Counted from the first letter of the stretch, positions 1-7,710 are shown. The stretch: 64,000 bases of DNA from Guptibacillus hwajinpoensis (GCF_001039475.1 NZ_LELK01000004.1:371055-435054), one strand, 5' to 3'. Made by a program: numbers and translations. The notes: generated by a model not told the origin, from the letters alone.

Positions 1-1
1 C

Positions 2-334
2 GATCACTATCGAAGGTGGATATCCGACCCTCTAACCGTTTCCCCTCCTGGTGGAGAGAGTTTCAAAGAATTTGGGGGACGTGTTGATAAAGCGTTCGAT
101 TCCGTCATCGATCAGGTCAAGCAAACGCCAAATCGGAGTGCAGCGATCGTGACGCACGGTGGCGTTATTCGCTATTTGTTATCGAAGTACGCACCTATAG
201 AGCGTTCGTTCTGGGAATGGCACGTTCAACACGGCACAGGCGTTTCGCTCGAATGGAAACGGAGCGAATGGAGGAGTGATGCACGATGCATTTCGTTACG
301 GGAGGTGCCTATAACGGCAAAGCCAAATGGGTGA
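2..334 (+). CDS. Histidine phosphatase family protein, CobC-like (5' end outside window)
   Basis: The frame is open from the first bases to a TGA at 332-334, so only the C-terminal ~110 residues are seen. The segment IVTHGGVIRYLL matches the second catalytic-histidine block (THGGxIR) of the phosphoglycerate-mutase/CobC superfamily. The N-terminal RHG motif would lie upstream of the window. Directly downstream are a CobU-like protein, a corrinoid adenosyltransferase and CblT/CblS-like genes, so alpha-ribazole-5'-phosphate phosphatase (CobC), a late step of cobalamin assembly, is the likely role. Its end overlaps the next gene by 49 bp. Another histidine phosphatase function cannot be excluded without the missing part. 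Confidence 0.75.
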   Translation, partial: DHYRRWISDPLTVSPPGGESFKEFGGRVDKAFDSVIDQVKQTPNRSAAIVTHGGVIRYLLSKYAPIERSFWEWHVQHGTGVSLEWKRSEWRSDARCISLREVPITAKPNG

Positions 335-720
335 AAACGTTCTATGGAATAACGGAGAACCACTGCTGGAAATCTGGATTCAATGAGAAAAAGATTCCCC
401 TTGATGATCGTCGCCTTTATGGAGATGTAGTCGTCTTTGAAGGTGTTGAGCACTGGATCAAAGAGCTAACCTCGGACGCGGACCTTTTAGAATGTCGAGA
501 AATATGGCAATCGTTGCTCAGCATCTGGCATGCATGGGAAAACGAGCGAGAGGAACGAACCGTTGTGATCATTGGTACGGATCTATCAAAAGGAATTGTG
601 CCAATGGAAAAAGAAGATCGAGACTGGCGTGACCTGACAGGATGGGCTTATCAAGATCTAACTGCTGTTGCAGACCGCGTTGATGTGATCTGGTATGGCC
701 TGAATCAACAGCTAAAATAA
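286..720 (+). CDS. Short CobU-like adenosylcobinamide kinase/guanylyltransferase, copy 1
   Basis: 144 residues. The N-terminus HFVTGGAYNGKAKWV aligns with the CobU P-loop region, and the C-terminal block RDWRDLTGWAYQDLT followed by ADRVDVIWYGL is the CobU-family tail. Known CobU phosphorylates adenosylcobinamide and then transfers GMP to it. This protein is shorter than the ~180 residues of classical CobU, and the Walker A residue that is normally Ser/Thr after GK is Ala here, so full bifunctional activity is uncertain. It overlaps the upstream phosphatase and is 12 bp from the adenosyltransferase, in an apparent B12 salvage operon. A paralogue lies at 5197-5631. Confidence 0.7.
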   Translation: MHFVTGGAYNGKAKWVKTFYGITENHCWKSGFNEKKIPLDDRRLYGDVVVFEGVEHWIKELTSDADLLECREIWQSLLSIWHAWENEREERTVVIIGTDLSKGIVPMEKEDRDWRDLTGWAYQDLTAVADRVDVIWYGLNQQLK

Positions 721-732
721 GGAGGAAAAGAA

Positions 733-1323
733 ATGAGAATCTATACACGTACTGGGGACGAAGGAAAAACAAGCATCATCGGTGGACGAGTTGATAAAGA
801 CGATGTGAGAGTGGAAGCTTACGGAACGGTCGATGAAGTGAATGGGTTTGTCGGACAAGCAATCGTTGAACTGAGTGAATTGGCTGAGGAGAAATTCAGT
901 GACATAGTAGAAGATTTAGAAAAAATTCAGCATGAGCTGTTCGATTGCGGTGGGGACTTAGCGAACGTCTCACCGAAACGTGAAGACAAACTAATGGAAG
1001 AATCGATTACGTACCTTGAAGGACGCATCGATGAATACATTGAAGAAGCACCAGCCCTCGAGCGCTTCATCCTTCCAGGTGGAAGCAAACCGTCTGCTAC
1101 CATCCATATCGCCCGCACGATTACCCGTCGCGCTGAGCGCCATGTTGTGAAACTAGCAAAGGAAGCGGAGAATCTACCACCTGTTCCAATGAAATACTTG
1201 AACAGACTATCCGATTACTTCTTCGCTCTTGCCAGAGTCATCAACTTCCGTCTGAACGTAAATGACGTAGAATACGCAAGAAGCGCGAAAGTATTTCGCG
1301 GTGGGAAGCGTAAAGGAGAGTAA
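733..1323 (+). CDS. PduO-type ATP:cob(I)alamin adenosyltransferase
   Basis: 196 residues, the normal length for this family. The start IYTRTGDEGKTSIIGG is the PduO signature that builds the ATP site. AYGTVDEVNGFVGQA and, later, FILPGGSKPSATIHIARTI with RRAERH are also conserved family blocks. The enzyme attaches the 5'-deoxyadenosyl group of ATP to cob(I)alamin or cobinamide in the cytosol, giving the substrate used by CobU. A strong ribosome site (AAGGAGG) precedes the ATG. It is 12 bp after the CobU-like gene and 3 bp before the CblT-like gene, so co-transcription is likely. Confidence 0.93.
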   Translation: MRIYTRTGDEGKTSIIGGRVDKDDVRVEAYGTVDEVNGFVGQAIVELSELAEEKFSDIVEDLEKIQHELFDCGGDLANVSPKREDKLMEESITYLEGRIDEYIEEAPALERFILPGGSKPSATIHIARTITRRAERHVVKLAKEAENLPPVPMKYLNRLSDYFFALARVINFRLNVNDVEYARSAKVFRGGKRKGE

Positions 1324-1326
1324 GCA

Positions 1327-1812
1327 ATGAATGGAAAACGGGCAAGCATCCTTGCCATATTCATTGCTTTGTCAGTCATAGGAGCTTTCATTAAAATACC
1401 CGCTATCGTTGGAAGCGTTGCCCTCGACGTGTTCCCAGCCCTCGTTGCAGCCGTTCTGCTCGGAAGTAGAAGCGGAGCGCTGATCGCAAGCTTCGGACAT
1501 CTTTTATCAGCCTTACTCGTTGGCTTGCCACTTGGCCCGCTCCACTTGTTAATCGCAGCAGAAATGGCAGCGCTCGTTTGGCTCTTCGGAAATCTGTATA
1601 AGAATAATAAACGAAAGTTGGCTACGGTCTCATTCTTGGTAGGAAATGCTTTCGTAGCACCACTGCCGTTCCTTTTTATACTTGGAAGTGGATTTTATGT
1701 GGCTCTAGTACCAGTCCTTGTTGTCGGTTCTCTTCTTAACCTTGGTCTAGGGATCGTGTTAATCCCACGCCTCGCGATGATAGTTGAGAAAAAAGGGGTG
1801 GTGAATTCATGA
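1327..1812 (+). CDS. cblT: ECF transporter S component, CblT-like (alpha-ribazole uptake)
   Basis: 161 residues with about five hydrophobic segments, for example ILAIFIALSVIGAFIKIP near the start and LVPVLVVGSLLNLGLGIVLI near the end. Size and topology are those of ECF-transporter substrate-binding (S) subunits, which sit in the membrane and share the common ATPase module. The stop codon region overlaps the next gene (CblS-like) by 4 bp. In Listeria and Geobacillus, CblT and CblS form an alpha-ribazole import and phosphorylation route that bypasses CobT. The assignment to alpha-ribazole rests on this neighbourhood rather than on a residue signature. Confidence 0.75.
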   Translation: MNGKRASILAIFIALSVIGAFIKIPAIVGSVALDVFPALVAAVLLGSRSGALIASFGHLLSALLVGLPLGPLHLLIAAEMAALVWLFGNLYKNNKRKLATVSFLVGNAFVAPLPFLFILGSGFYVALVPVLVVGSLLNLGLGIVLIPRLAMIVEKKGVVNS

Positions 1813-2543
1813 GAGATGCGACAGTTATTCCTTTAGGAGATCAGTATCTTGTTATTGCGAGCGATAACAGCGGTGGGATTGGACGTAAAGAGCACGATAT
1901 TGTCCAAGTTCCGTATGATCTTGTTTCCTACTATTCGTTCAGGGTCGCTGTAATGGAGTGCCTGTCACTTGGAGCTACCCCCTCTTCCGTTGTCATGCAT
2001 AACTTTTGCGGTGATTCAGAATGGGCGACACTAGTAAGCGGAGTTGAGCGTGGAATACGGGAGATCGGATTAAGCGACACAACGATCACAGGTAGTTCGG
2101 AAACAAATATGCCGTTGCTTCAGTCAGCGCTTGGGGTTGTTGTGATTGGGAAGAAGGAAACGAATGAGCTAGCGGATATTCGTATCGGCGAGTTGAAATT
2201 TGCTGTTATTGGTGAGCCGCTAGTTGGGGAAGAAGTCGTTAGTCAGGAATCTGTCATTGCACCGCTCTTATTATTCAGATGGATGTGTGAGCAAGAAGGA
2301 GTTCGAGGTGTTATTCCTGTAGGATCAAAGGGGATTCTTTATGAATTGAATCAGCTTGTATCCTCCTCTGTACACATTGAAGAGGAAATGGTGACGGTGG
2401 ATCTCGACCTTCATAAATCTGCAGGACCTTCGACTTGTTTTATTGTTGCGTATGATGAAGCTGTTCATGAGCAGGTGAAAGATGAGGCAGGTTCACACTT
2501 TTATCAGATCGAAGTAGAAATAGAAGAAGAAAGCGAAAAATAA
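1809..2543 (+). CDS. cblS: CblS-like alpha-ribazole kinase (AIR synthase-related)
   Basis: 244 residues resembling the AIR synthase/ThiL ATP-binding fold: SDNSGGIGRKEHDIVQVP near the N-terminus corresponds to the conserved phosphate-binding start, and TITGSSETNMPLLQSALG to the second conserved block. CblS phosphorylates alpha-ribazole to alpha-ribazole-5'-phosphate, the nucleotide later joined to adenosylcobinamide-GDP. ATG overlaps the CblT stop (translational coupling), which supports the pair. A large hairpin terminator follows. I am fairly sure of the family, less sure of the substrate. Confidence 0.75.
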   Translation: MRDATVIPLGDQYLVIASDNSGGIGRKEHDIVQVPYDLVSYYSFRVAVMECLSLGATPSSVVMHNFCGDSEWATLVSGVERGIREIGLSDTTITGSSETNMPLLQSALGVVVIGKKETNELADIRIGELKFAVIGEPLVGEEVVSQESVIAPLLLFRWMCEQEGVRGVIPVGSKGILYELNQLVSSSVHIEEEMVTVDLDLHKSAGPSTCFIVAYDEAVHEQVKDEAGSHFYQIEVEIEEESEK

Positions 2544-2546
2544 AAA

Positions 2547-2572
2547 GGGGGTCAGGCACGTGCCTGACCCCC
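2547..2572. repeat. Palindrome of the GGGGTCAGGCAC family, copy a
   Basis: A perfect 26-bp inverted repeat: GGGGGTCAGGCAC followed by its reverse complement. It is four bases after the cblS stop codon. The same core recurs at 3337, 4611 and 5636, with variants at 4970, 6085 and 7681, so it is a dispersed palindromic repeat. Confidence 0.9.
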
Positions 2573-2584
2573 CTCACAAACAAG

Positions 2585-2623
2585 AAAGCCGCAAAGTCCG
2601 CCTGAGGCGGACTTTGCGGCTTT
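2585..2623. terminator. Bidirectional hairpin terminator between convergent genes
   Basis: Nineteen-base perfect arms (AAAGCCGCAAAGTCCGCCT and its complement) around one central base, with T-rich sequence on both outer sides. It lies between cblS (+) and the SleB-like gene (-) and can serve both. It shares its core AAAGTCCGCCT with hairpins at 3379 and 5677, each time just after a GGGGTCAGGCAC palindrome. Confidence 0.85.
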
Positions 2624-2632
2624 CTTTAGAGC

Positions 2633-3250
2633 TTACCTTGCATAAACATGCTTCCCGATCGTCTTAATCACATCACGAGAGTAAATCCACTCGTCCGTTA
2701 CGCCACTTGGATTGTAGTAATACGTTGCCCCACCGGACGGGTCCCATCCGAAGTAAGCATCCTTAGCTGCTTGATAAGAAGAAGGATCCGGCGTGAGCCA
2801 GAACTGTCCATCATTTAGAGCCGTGAAGGCATTTTGCTGATAGATTACGCCGTATGTACTACTAGGAAATGAAGTAGACTGGACGCGATTTAAAATAACG
2901 GCCGCTACCGCAACTTTTCCTTCGTATGTTTCACCACGCGACTCGCCATGTACAGTGTGAGCCATCATTTCAAGATTGCTTAGCATGTTCAGCGTATTCG
3001 TTCCCGCTATACCATCTGCTCTGAGCCCGAAATCGACTTGGAAATCTCGGACAGCTTCCTTCGTGATGGATCCATAATAGCCTGTTGGCGTTGTATGGAA
3101 GTAATCTAACTTCTCCAAAATCGACTGCATGTGTTCAACTTCTGATCCATTTGACCCCGTATCCATTAAAGCAGAAGCACTGTCTTCTAGGATGAATAAA
3201 TAAAAGCATGCCGCAAGAACGATAGAGCCTAATACGTGTACAAATTTCAT
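2633..3250 (-). CDS. SleB-family spore cortex-lytic / cell wall hydrolase
   Basis: 205 residues. An N-terminal hydrophobic segment (about residues 5-22) serves as signal or anchor. A peptidoglycan-binding domain with the DFQVDFGLRADGIAG pattern lies at about 35-90, and the C-terminal half is the SleB/CwlJ hydrolase domain, with HGESRGETYEGKVAVAAVI carrying the predicted catalytic glutamate and TYYYNP near the end. Such enzymes cleave muramic-lactam peptidoglycan during germination or act on wall peptidoglycan. The gene stands alone, convergent with cblS. SleB itself is usually longer (about 250-300) and followed by ypeB, which is absent here, so this is a family member rather than proven sleB. 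Confidence 0.85.
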   Translation of the reverse strand: MKFVHVLGSIVLAACFYLFILEDSASALMDTGSNGSEVEHMQSILEKLDYFHTTPTGYYGSITKEAVRDFQVDFGLRADGIAGTNTLNMLSNLEMMAHTVHGESRGETYEGKVAVAAVILNRVQSTSFPSSTYGVIYQQNAFTALNDGQFWLTPDPSSYQAAKDAYFGWDPSGGATYYYNPSGVTDEWIYSRDVIKTIGKHVYAR

Positions 3251-3336
3251 AGAAACTCTCCTTTCATCGATAATAGGTTCATTATAAATGAGGTGGTATA
3301 GGAAAGATATGGGAAGAATGTAAGAAAAGAAGAAAT

Positions 3337-3360
3337 GGGGTCAGGCACGTGCCTGACCCC
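3337..3360. repeat. Palindrome of the GGGGTCAGGCAC family, copy b
   Basis: A perfect 24-bp inverted repeat, GGGGTCAGGCAC plus its reverse complement. Unlike copies a, c and e it lies between divergently transcribed genes, which argues against a pure terminator role. Confidence 0.9.
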
Positions 3361-3378
3361 ACAAAAGAACAAAAGCAA

Positions 3379-3407
3379 GTCAAAGTCCACCTCACACGGA
3401 CTTTGAC
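3379..3407. repeat. Second hairpin of the palindrome pair, copy b
   Basis: Ten-base arms GTCAAAGTCC and GGACTTTGAC around ACCTCACAC. It follows copy b of the palindrome by 18 bp, the same arrangement seen at 2547/2585, 4611/4647 and 5636/5677. Confidence 0.75.
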
Positions 3408-3521
3408 ATCCTACCTTCACTACTAATCTTAATTACATAAATGATTAACAGCATTTTACAACTTGAGCTAACCCAACTATGCTAGGTACATAATCAAAAA
3501 TAATGCTCTAGGAGGAATGGT

Positions 3522-4580
3522 ATGTGGAATAAAACAGTACTATCACAACTTCTACAAATCGAGTATCCAATCATTCAAGCACCAATGGCTGGAGGACCAA
3601 CAACTCCTCAACTAGTCTCAGAAGTAAGCAATTCGGGCGGTCTTGGAATGATTGGGGCGGGCTACTTAAGCGCAGATCAAGTAAGAACAGTGATTCAAGA
3701 AGTTCATCAACAAACAAAGCTTCCATTCGGAGTGAACTTGTTTGTAGTGGAAGAACAGGAAATCTCAGAAAGTGATTTACATAAAAGTTTCGATGCACTA
3801 GAGCCCATACGTAAGGCATTAAAAATACCGAATGAAGTACCAGATGTAAAAGCTTCCTTAACTATCGAACGACATGTGGAAGTCATTATTGAAGAAGGTG
3901 TTTCAGTGTGTTCCTTTACGTTTGGTATTCCTCCTCAATCGATCATCACTCGTCTAAAAGAAAACAACATCATCGTTATCGGCACAGCAACGACGGTTGA
4001 AGAAGCGATAGCAGTGGAAAGAGCTGGCATGGATGCGGTAGTCGCTCAGGGAAGTGAAGCAGGAGGTCATCGTGGATCATTCTTAGGAGAGAGCAAAGGT
4101 GGTCTCATTGGAACGATGGCCCTGGTCCCTCAAATCGTCGATCATGTAAAGATTCCAGTCATCGCTTCCGGCGGAATTATGGATGCAAGAGGTTTCGCGT
4201 CATCTAGTATGTTAGGTGCAGAAGGCGTACAAATGGGTACGGTTTTTCTAACAACTGTCGAGAGTGGGGCACATGATCTTCACAAGAAAGCAATTATGAA
4301 TGCCACCAAAGAGAATACCGTTATAACCAAATCCTTTTCAGGAAAAGAAGCAAGAGGAATGGAGAATAACTTTATTCGTCTCATGAATGATAATGCCTTT
4401 ATTGCACCATATCCTATTCAAAACACCCTAACAAAACCAATCAGAAAAGAATCAGCTAACCAGGGGAATGCAGACTATATGTCACTCTGGGCAGGACAAG
4501 GAACGCGATTGAATAAGGAGATGACTGTTAAGGAGCTTTTTGAAGAGCTAGTATCTGAGATTGATAAAAAATTGAAGTGA
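3522..4580 (+). CDS. Nitronate monooxygenase (2-nitropropane dioxygenase family)
   Basis: 352 residues, normal length for this FMN-dependent TIM barrel. IIQAPMAGGPTTPQLVSEVS at the N-terminus is the family start. AQGSEAGGHRGSF carries the conserved glycine/histidine block, and PVIASGGIMDARGF and GAEGVQMGTVFL form the FMN phosphate-binding strands. The enzyme oxidises alkyl nitronates such as propionate-3-nitronate in the cytosol. The start has AGGAGG eight bases upstream. It appears monocistronic, closed by the hairpins at 4611-4688. Confidence 0.92.
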   Translation: MWNKTVLSQLLQIEYPIIQAPMAGGPTTPQLVSEVSNSGGLGMIGAGYLSADQVRTVIQEVHQQTKLPFGVNLFVVEEQEISESDLHKSFDALEPIRKALKIPNEVPDVKASLTIERHVEVIIEEGVSVCSFTFGIPPQSIITRLKENNIIVIGTATTVEEAIAVERAGMDAVVAQGSEAGGHRGSFLGESKGGLIGTMALVPQIVDHVKIPVIASGGIMDARGFASSSMLGAEGVQMGTVFLTTVESGAHDLHKKAIMNATKENTVITKSFSGKEARGMENNFIRLMNDNAFIAPYPIQNTLTKPIRKESANQGNADYMSLWAGQGTRLNKEMTVKELFEELVSEIDKKLK

Positions 4581-4610
4581 TGAATTAATATATTTATAAG
4601 AGTAATAAGA

Positions 4611-4634
4611 GGGGTCAGGCACGTGCCTGACCCC
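4611..4634. repeat. Palindrome of the GGGGTCAGGCAC family, copy c
   Basis: Perfect 24-bp inverted repeat identical in core to copy b, between the convergent nitronate monooxygenase and FbpA-like genes. Confidence 0.9.
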
Positions 4635-4646
4635 CTAAAAAGACAA

Positions 4647-4688
4647 AAAGCGCTTAAAATCCGTCTCAGACGGACTTCGAGCGCTTTT
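4647..4688. terminator. Bidirectional hairpin terminator
   Basis: Outer arms AAAAGCGCT and AGCGCTTTT with an inner CCGTC/GACGG stem; imperfect between. It sits between two convergent genes and directly follows palindrome copy c. Confidence 0.75.
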
Positions 4689-4703
4689 CTATTTATTTTT
4701 CAA

Positions 4704-4874
4704 TTAGTGTACGTGTACTTGTTTACGATTCTCATTAGCATACATCTTCTCAAGCTCAGTTAGAGTGAGCTCGTGAAGCTTTGTTAGATCATTTCGATTG
4801 TCTGGTGAATTCAGTAGCTTACGAATGAGGTAGGTGCGTCGATCGGTCATGCCTTTACGGAGCAGTTCGCCCAT
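4704..4874 (-). CDS. Small basic FbpA-like protein, copy 1
   Basis: 56 residues if started at the ATG at 4872-4874, which has AAGGAGG at good distance; an upstream in-frame start adds ten unlikely residues. The product is basic, with DRRTYLIRKLLNS and LHELTLTELEKMY. This resembles the Fur-regulated basic protein FbpA family of Bacillus, which is thought to assist the FsrA iron-sparing response. I rely on recall of that family, so the name is tentative. A close copy lies at 5718-5885. No Fur box was confirmed upstream. Confidence 0.6.
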   Translation of the reverse strand: MGELLRKGMTDRRTYLIRKLLNSPDNRNDLTKLHELTLTELEKMYANENRKQVHVH

Positions 4875-4969
4875 GTTTACACAACCTCCTTCCATTACAA
4901 TCACGTTCTACTCTAGCATAACGTGTTTTGATGCTATTGTGTGTTAAGACTTTGTGAAGAATGTAACAA

Positions 4970-4993
4970 GGGGTCAGACCCCTGTCTGACCCC
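4970..4993. repeat. Variant palindrome (GGGGTCAGAC ... GTCTGACCCC)
   Basis: Ten-base arms around CCCT in the gap between the divergent FbpA-like copy 1 and CobU-like copy 2. Apart from it the gap 4905-5196 shows no clear gene. Confidence 0.8.
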
Positions 4994-5196
4994 ACCCACA
5001 AAAAACCGCTCCTTCACAATCAAGAAGGAAAAACACACGATAACCTTGAATGTCATAAGCAATATTGATTTTCACAGGTTCTCCGTTATTTCTTCGTAGC
5101 AACTACAAATGAAGCGGTCGTACTAGTACTGTCTCATTCCGAATGGTTTAGGAACGGAATTAAATTAGAAGAGGATGAACGAAGGAGAGAGATGCG

Positions 5197-5631
5197 ATGC
5201 ACTTCGTTACAGGAGGCGCCAATAACGGCAAAGCAAAATGGGTGAAGTCGTTCTATGGATTAACGGAAATTCACTATTGGAAATCGCCAAGCGATAAACC
5301 GAAGATCCCAATTGATGTTAGTCGATTCTATGGAAATGTAGTCGTTCTTGAAAGGATGGAGGAATGGATTAAAGGTCTTACTGAAGACGCAAGTCTTGAA
5401 GAATGCCGAGCGATCTGGCGTTCATTATTAGGCATTTGGCAGTCGTGGGAAAGTGAAAATAAAGAAAGAACCGTTGTAATTATCGGGACCGATATTACGA
5501 AGGGGATTGTCCCATTAGAAAGGGAAGAACGCGACTGGCGGGACTTAACAGGTTGGGCTTATCAAGATCTGACAGAGGCCGCAGATCGAGTTGATGTCAT
5601 TTGGTATGGATTGAATCAGCAGTTGAAGTAA
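5197..5631 (+). CDS. Short CobU-like protein, copy 2
   Basis: 144 residues, the same length as copy 1 at 286-720, with HFVTGGANNGKAKWV at the start and RDWRDLTGWAYQDLTEAADRV at the end differing at few positions. It again has Ala after the Walker A lysine. It stands alone, away from the B12 run, with a GGAGAGAG ribosome site. Both being intact argues for function, either as a redundant CobU or as a diverged nucleotide-binding protein. Downstream is a second FbpA-like gene in convergent orientation. Confidence 0.7.
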   Translation: MHFVTGGANNGKAKWVKSFYGLTEIHYWKSPSDKPKIPIDVSRFYGNVVVLERMEEWIKGLTEDASLEECRAIWRSLLGIWQSWESENKERTVVIIGTDITKGIVPLEREERDWRDLTGWAYQDLTEAADRVDVIWYGLNQQLK

Positions 5632-5635
5632 GAAA

Positions 5636-5661
5636 GGGGGGCAGGCACGTGCCTGACCCCC
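5636..5661. repeat. Palindrome of the GGGGTCAGGCAC family, copy e
   Basis: 26-bp inverted repeat with one mismatch (GGGGGGCAGGCAC against the complement of GTGCCTGACCCCC), five bases after the CobU-like copy 2 stop. Confidence 0.85.
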
Positions 5662-5676
5662 TACAAAGACAAAAAC

Positions 5677-5709
5677 AGCGCAAAGTCCGCCTCAGGCGGA
5701 CTTTGCGCT
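5677..5709. terminator. Bidirectional hairpin terminator
   Basis: Arms AGCGCAAAGTCCGCCT and its complement, between convergent CobU-like copy 2 and FbpA-like copy 2. It shares the AAAGTCCGCCT core with the hairpin at 2585. Confidence 0.85.
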
Positions 5710-5717
5710 TCTCTATT

Positions 5718-5885
5718 TTACAGCACTAATTTACGCTTTAGATCCCTTGCATACACACGTTCAAGCTCTGTTAGTGTAAGCAAATGAAGTTGAGTGAGGT
5801 CTTTTCTGTTGTCAGGTGAGTTTAATAGCTTGCGAATAAGGTAGGTTCTACGATCAGTAATCCTTTTACGAAGCAATACGCCCAT
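5718..5885 (-). CDS. Small basic FbpA-like protein, copy 2
   Basis: 55 residues from the ATG at 5883-5885, with AAGGAGG upstream. It contains DRRTYLIRKLLNSPDN and LTLTELERVY, nearly the same as the gene at 4704-4874, so the two are recent paralogues. The charge is strongly positive. As with copy 1, FbpA family membership is a resemblance, not proven. Confidence 0.6.
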   Translation of the reverse strand: MGVLLRKRITDRRTYLIRKLLNSPDNRKDLTQLHLLTLTELERVYARDLKRKLVL

Positions 5886-6277
5886 TTAACAAACCTCCTT
5901 CCTTTGTTAGGATTTTCGCTCATATCGTGCTGTATGTGTATGTGTACCTTCAAGATGTAAACAAATTGTGAAGGTGTTTTAAATGTGAATAGAGAGTCAC
6001 AACCGTATCTTTTCTTACTGAGTTCCTCAATTTAGCACAGTTCAAACCAAAAGGAACAGTTTGAACTGTAGTAAAAAAGTAGGTAGGGGTCTGACCCCTC
6101 TCTGACCCCTCTCAAAACATCTCCATTTTCCGACAAAATCTTCCTATAGCGCTTACACCCATTTCTATATATAATCATCTTAGTGTGAAAAAATGGAAGG
6201 GTGATGAAGGAGCAGGGGGACGTGCTCGATAACGGATGTGTACTAGAAAATTAGAATGATAGGGGAAAACGAAAAGA
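5886..6277. other. Intergenic region upstream of the CWB2 protein
   Basis: No gene is seen. It contains a perfect 10-bp inverted repeat CAGTTCAAAC / GTTTGAACTG at 6038-6068 with an 11-base spacer, and a variant palindrome (AGGGGTCTGACCCC-like) at about 6085-6110. The CWB2 gene promoter should lie in the last 150 bp. Confidence 0.7.
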
Positions 6278-7672
6278 ATGAAAAAAGCATTCGCTATGTT
6301 ATCTACAGTAATCCTTGCAGGAAGCTTGATTGGTGCTCCTGCTGCTTCAGCCAATAACCAGGACGCTTTTGCCAAAAAAGCGCAGAACATTTCAATGAAC
6401 GGCTATGATGAGTTTGGCTTTTTTAATGAGGTAGAACCAAACAATAGTTTTGCTCAGGCGAACAAGCTACAAAATGGTGATTTCGCATCAGGTAAACTAA
6501 CAAACAATGATAAAGACTATTATAAGCTCGTAGTTGATGCGGATAAGGAAGTTTTCTTAGACCTTATTGCTGGAACTGATGAAGAGAAACCATCTTTAAA
6601 ACTTCAGGTTGATGTGTATAACAGTTCTCAGAAAAAGATCACACCAGATTTTACGGATAAAGATGGTGGTTTCTACGCTAGTTTCGATGCCCTTGCACCA
6701 GGAACCTATTATTTCGTCGTATCTGATACAGCTAATAAAAACAACGGCGTTGAGTACTTTTTCACAGCATCTGCCTACACAGGTGAACCAGAAATCACTC
6801 GTATCGAAGGCCTAGATCGCTACGAAACAGCAGTTGAAATCGCGAAAGCTGGCTTTGAAGAAGGAAATACACCTGAAGTGGTTCTCGCAACAGGACTCGA
6901 TTTCCCTGATGCCCTTGCAGGAGCGCCCCTTGCCTATCAAATGGATGCACCGATTCTATTAACGAAAACAAAATCAATTCCTGATTCTGTGAAAAAGGCG
7001 TTAACTTACTTCGGAGTCGAGCACGTGACGATCCTTGGTGGACAATCTGTTGTTACGAAAGACGTTGAAACCCAGCTTAAGAAAATGAACATTACATTCG
7101 ACCGCATCGCTGGTGCGAATCGTTATGACACAGCTGCGAAAATTGCTGCTGAATTAGAGCCATGGAGTGACACAGCGTTCGTAACATACGGTGGTAACTT
7201 CCCAGACGCCCTATCAGTCGCTTCCATCGCTGCTTCCCAAGGTAGCCCAATTCTTCTAACAAAAACAAAAGAGCTTCCAGCTGAAACAGCTAAGGCTTTG
7301 AAGAACTACAACGATACGTATGCAATTGGTGGAACAGCAGTAATAAGTGATACTGTTTACAAAAAACTCCCTAACCGTAAGCGTATTGCTGGAAAAGACC
7401 GCTACGATACATCTGTACAAGTTGTAAAGCAGCTTGATGTCCCAGTATTCGGAGCAACTCTCGCAACAGGTCAAGGCTTTGCTGACGCATTAACAGGTTC
7501 AGTACTCGCAGCAAACTGGTACGAGCCAGTTGTCTTAACGAGAAAAGACAGCCTCCCGGATCCAGCAGCTACACTCTTCCAAGATAACGAAACAATGTAC
7601 TACACGATTCTTGGTGGAAAGAGCGCAGTTGGTGACGGGGTAGAAGAAGATATTAGAATGTTGTTTGAATAA
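6278..7672 (+). CDS. Secreted cell wall-binding protein: PPC domain plus three CWB2 repeats
   Basis: 464 residues. Signal peptide with a lysine start and AGAPAASA-type cleavage region (residues 1 to about 25). A pre-peptidase C-terminal (PPC) domain follows at about 50-165, beginning NEVEPNNSFAQANKL and containing DKDYYKLVV. Three CWB2 repeats come next, beginning RIEGLDRYETAVEIA, RIAGANRYDTAAKIA and RIAGKDRYDTSVQVV, with TILGG and FPDALAGAPLA blocks. CWB2 triplets bind the anionic wall polymer, so the protein should sit on the cell surface. No protease domain is present. A perfect terminator palindrome follows. Confidence 0.92.
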   Translation: MKKAFAMLSTVILAGSLIGAPAASANNQDAFAKKAQNISMNGYDEFGFFNEVEPNNSFAQANKLQNGDFASGKLTNNDKDYYKLVVDADKEVFLDLIAGTDEEKPSLKLQVDVYNSSQKKITPDFTDKDGGFYASFDALAPGTYYFVVSDTANKNNGVEYFFTASAYTGEPEITRIEGLDRYETAVEIAKAGFEEGNTPEVVLATGLDFPDALAGAPLAYQMDAPILLTKTKSIPDSVKKALTYFGVEHVTILGGQSVVTKDVETQLKKMNITFDRIAGANRYDTAAKIAAELEPWSDTAFVTYGGNFPDALSVASIAASQGSPILLTKTKELPAETAKALKNYNDTYAIGGTAVISDTVYKKLPNRKRIAGKDRYDTSVQVVKQLDVPVFGATLATGQGFADALTGSVLAANWYEPVVLTRKDSLPDPAATLFQDNETMYYTILGGKSAVGDGVEEDIRMLFE

Positions 7673-7680
7673 AAGACTTA

Positions 7681-7710
7681 AGAGGGATCAGACACGTGTC
7701 TGATCCCTCT
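7681..7710. terminator. Perfect 30-bp palindrome terminator
   Basis: AGAGGGATCAGACAC followed by its exact reverse complement, then TTCTTTTT. A relative of the GGGGTCAGGCAC palindromes, here acting as a good intrinsic terminator for the CWB2 gene. Confidence 0.85.

Noticed and set aside
5080-5240. Open frame before CobU-like copy 2 that could be a cobC remnant
   Set aside because: Only the part overlapping the CobU-like gene resembles copy 1, which is forced by the shared DNA; the upstream part has no phosphatase motif.
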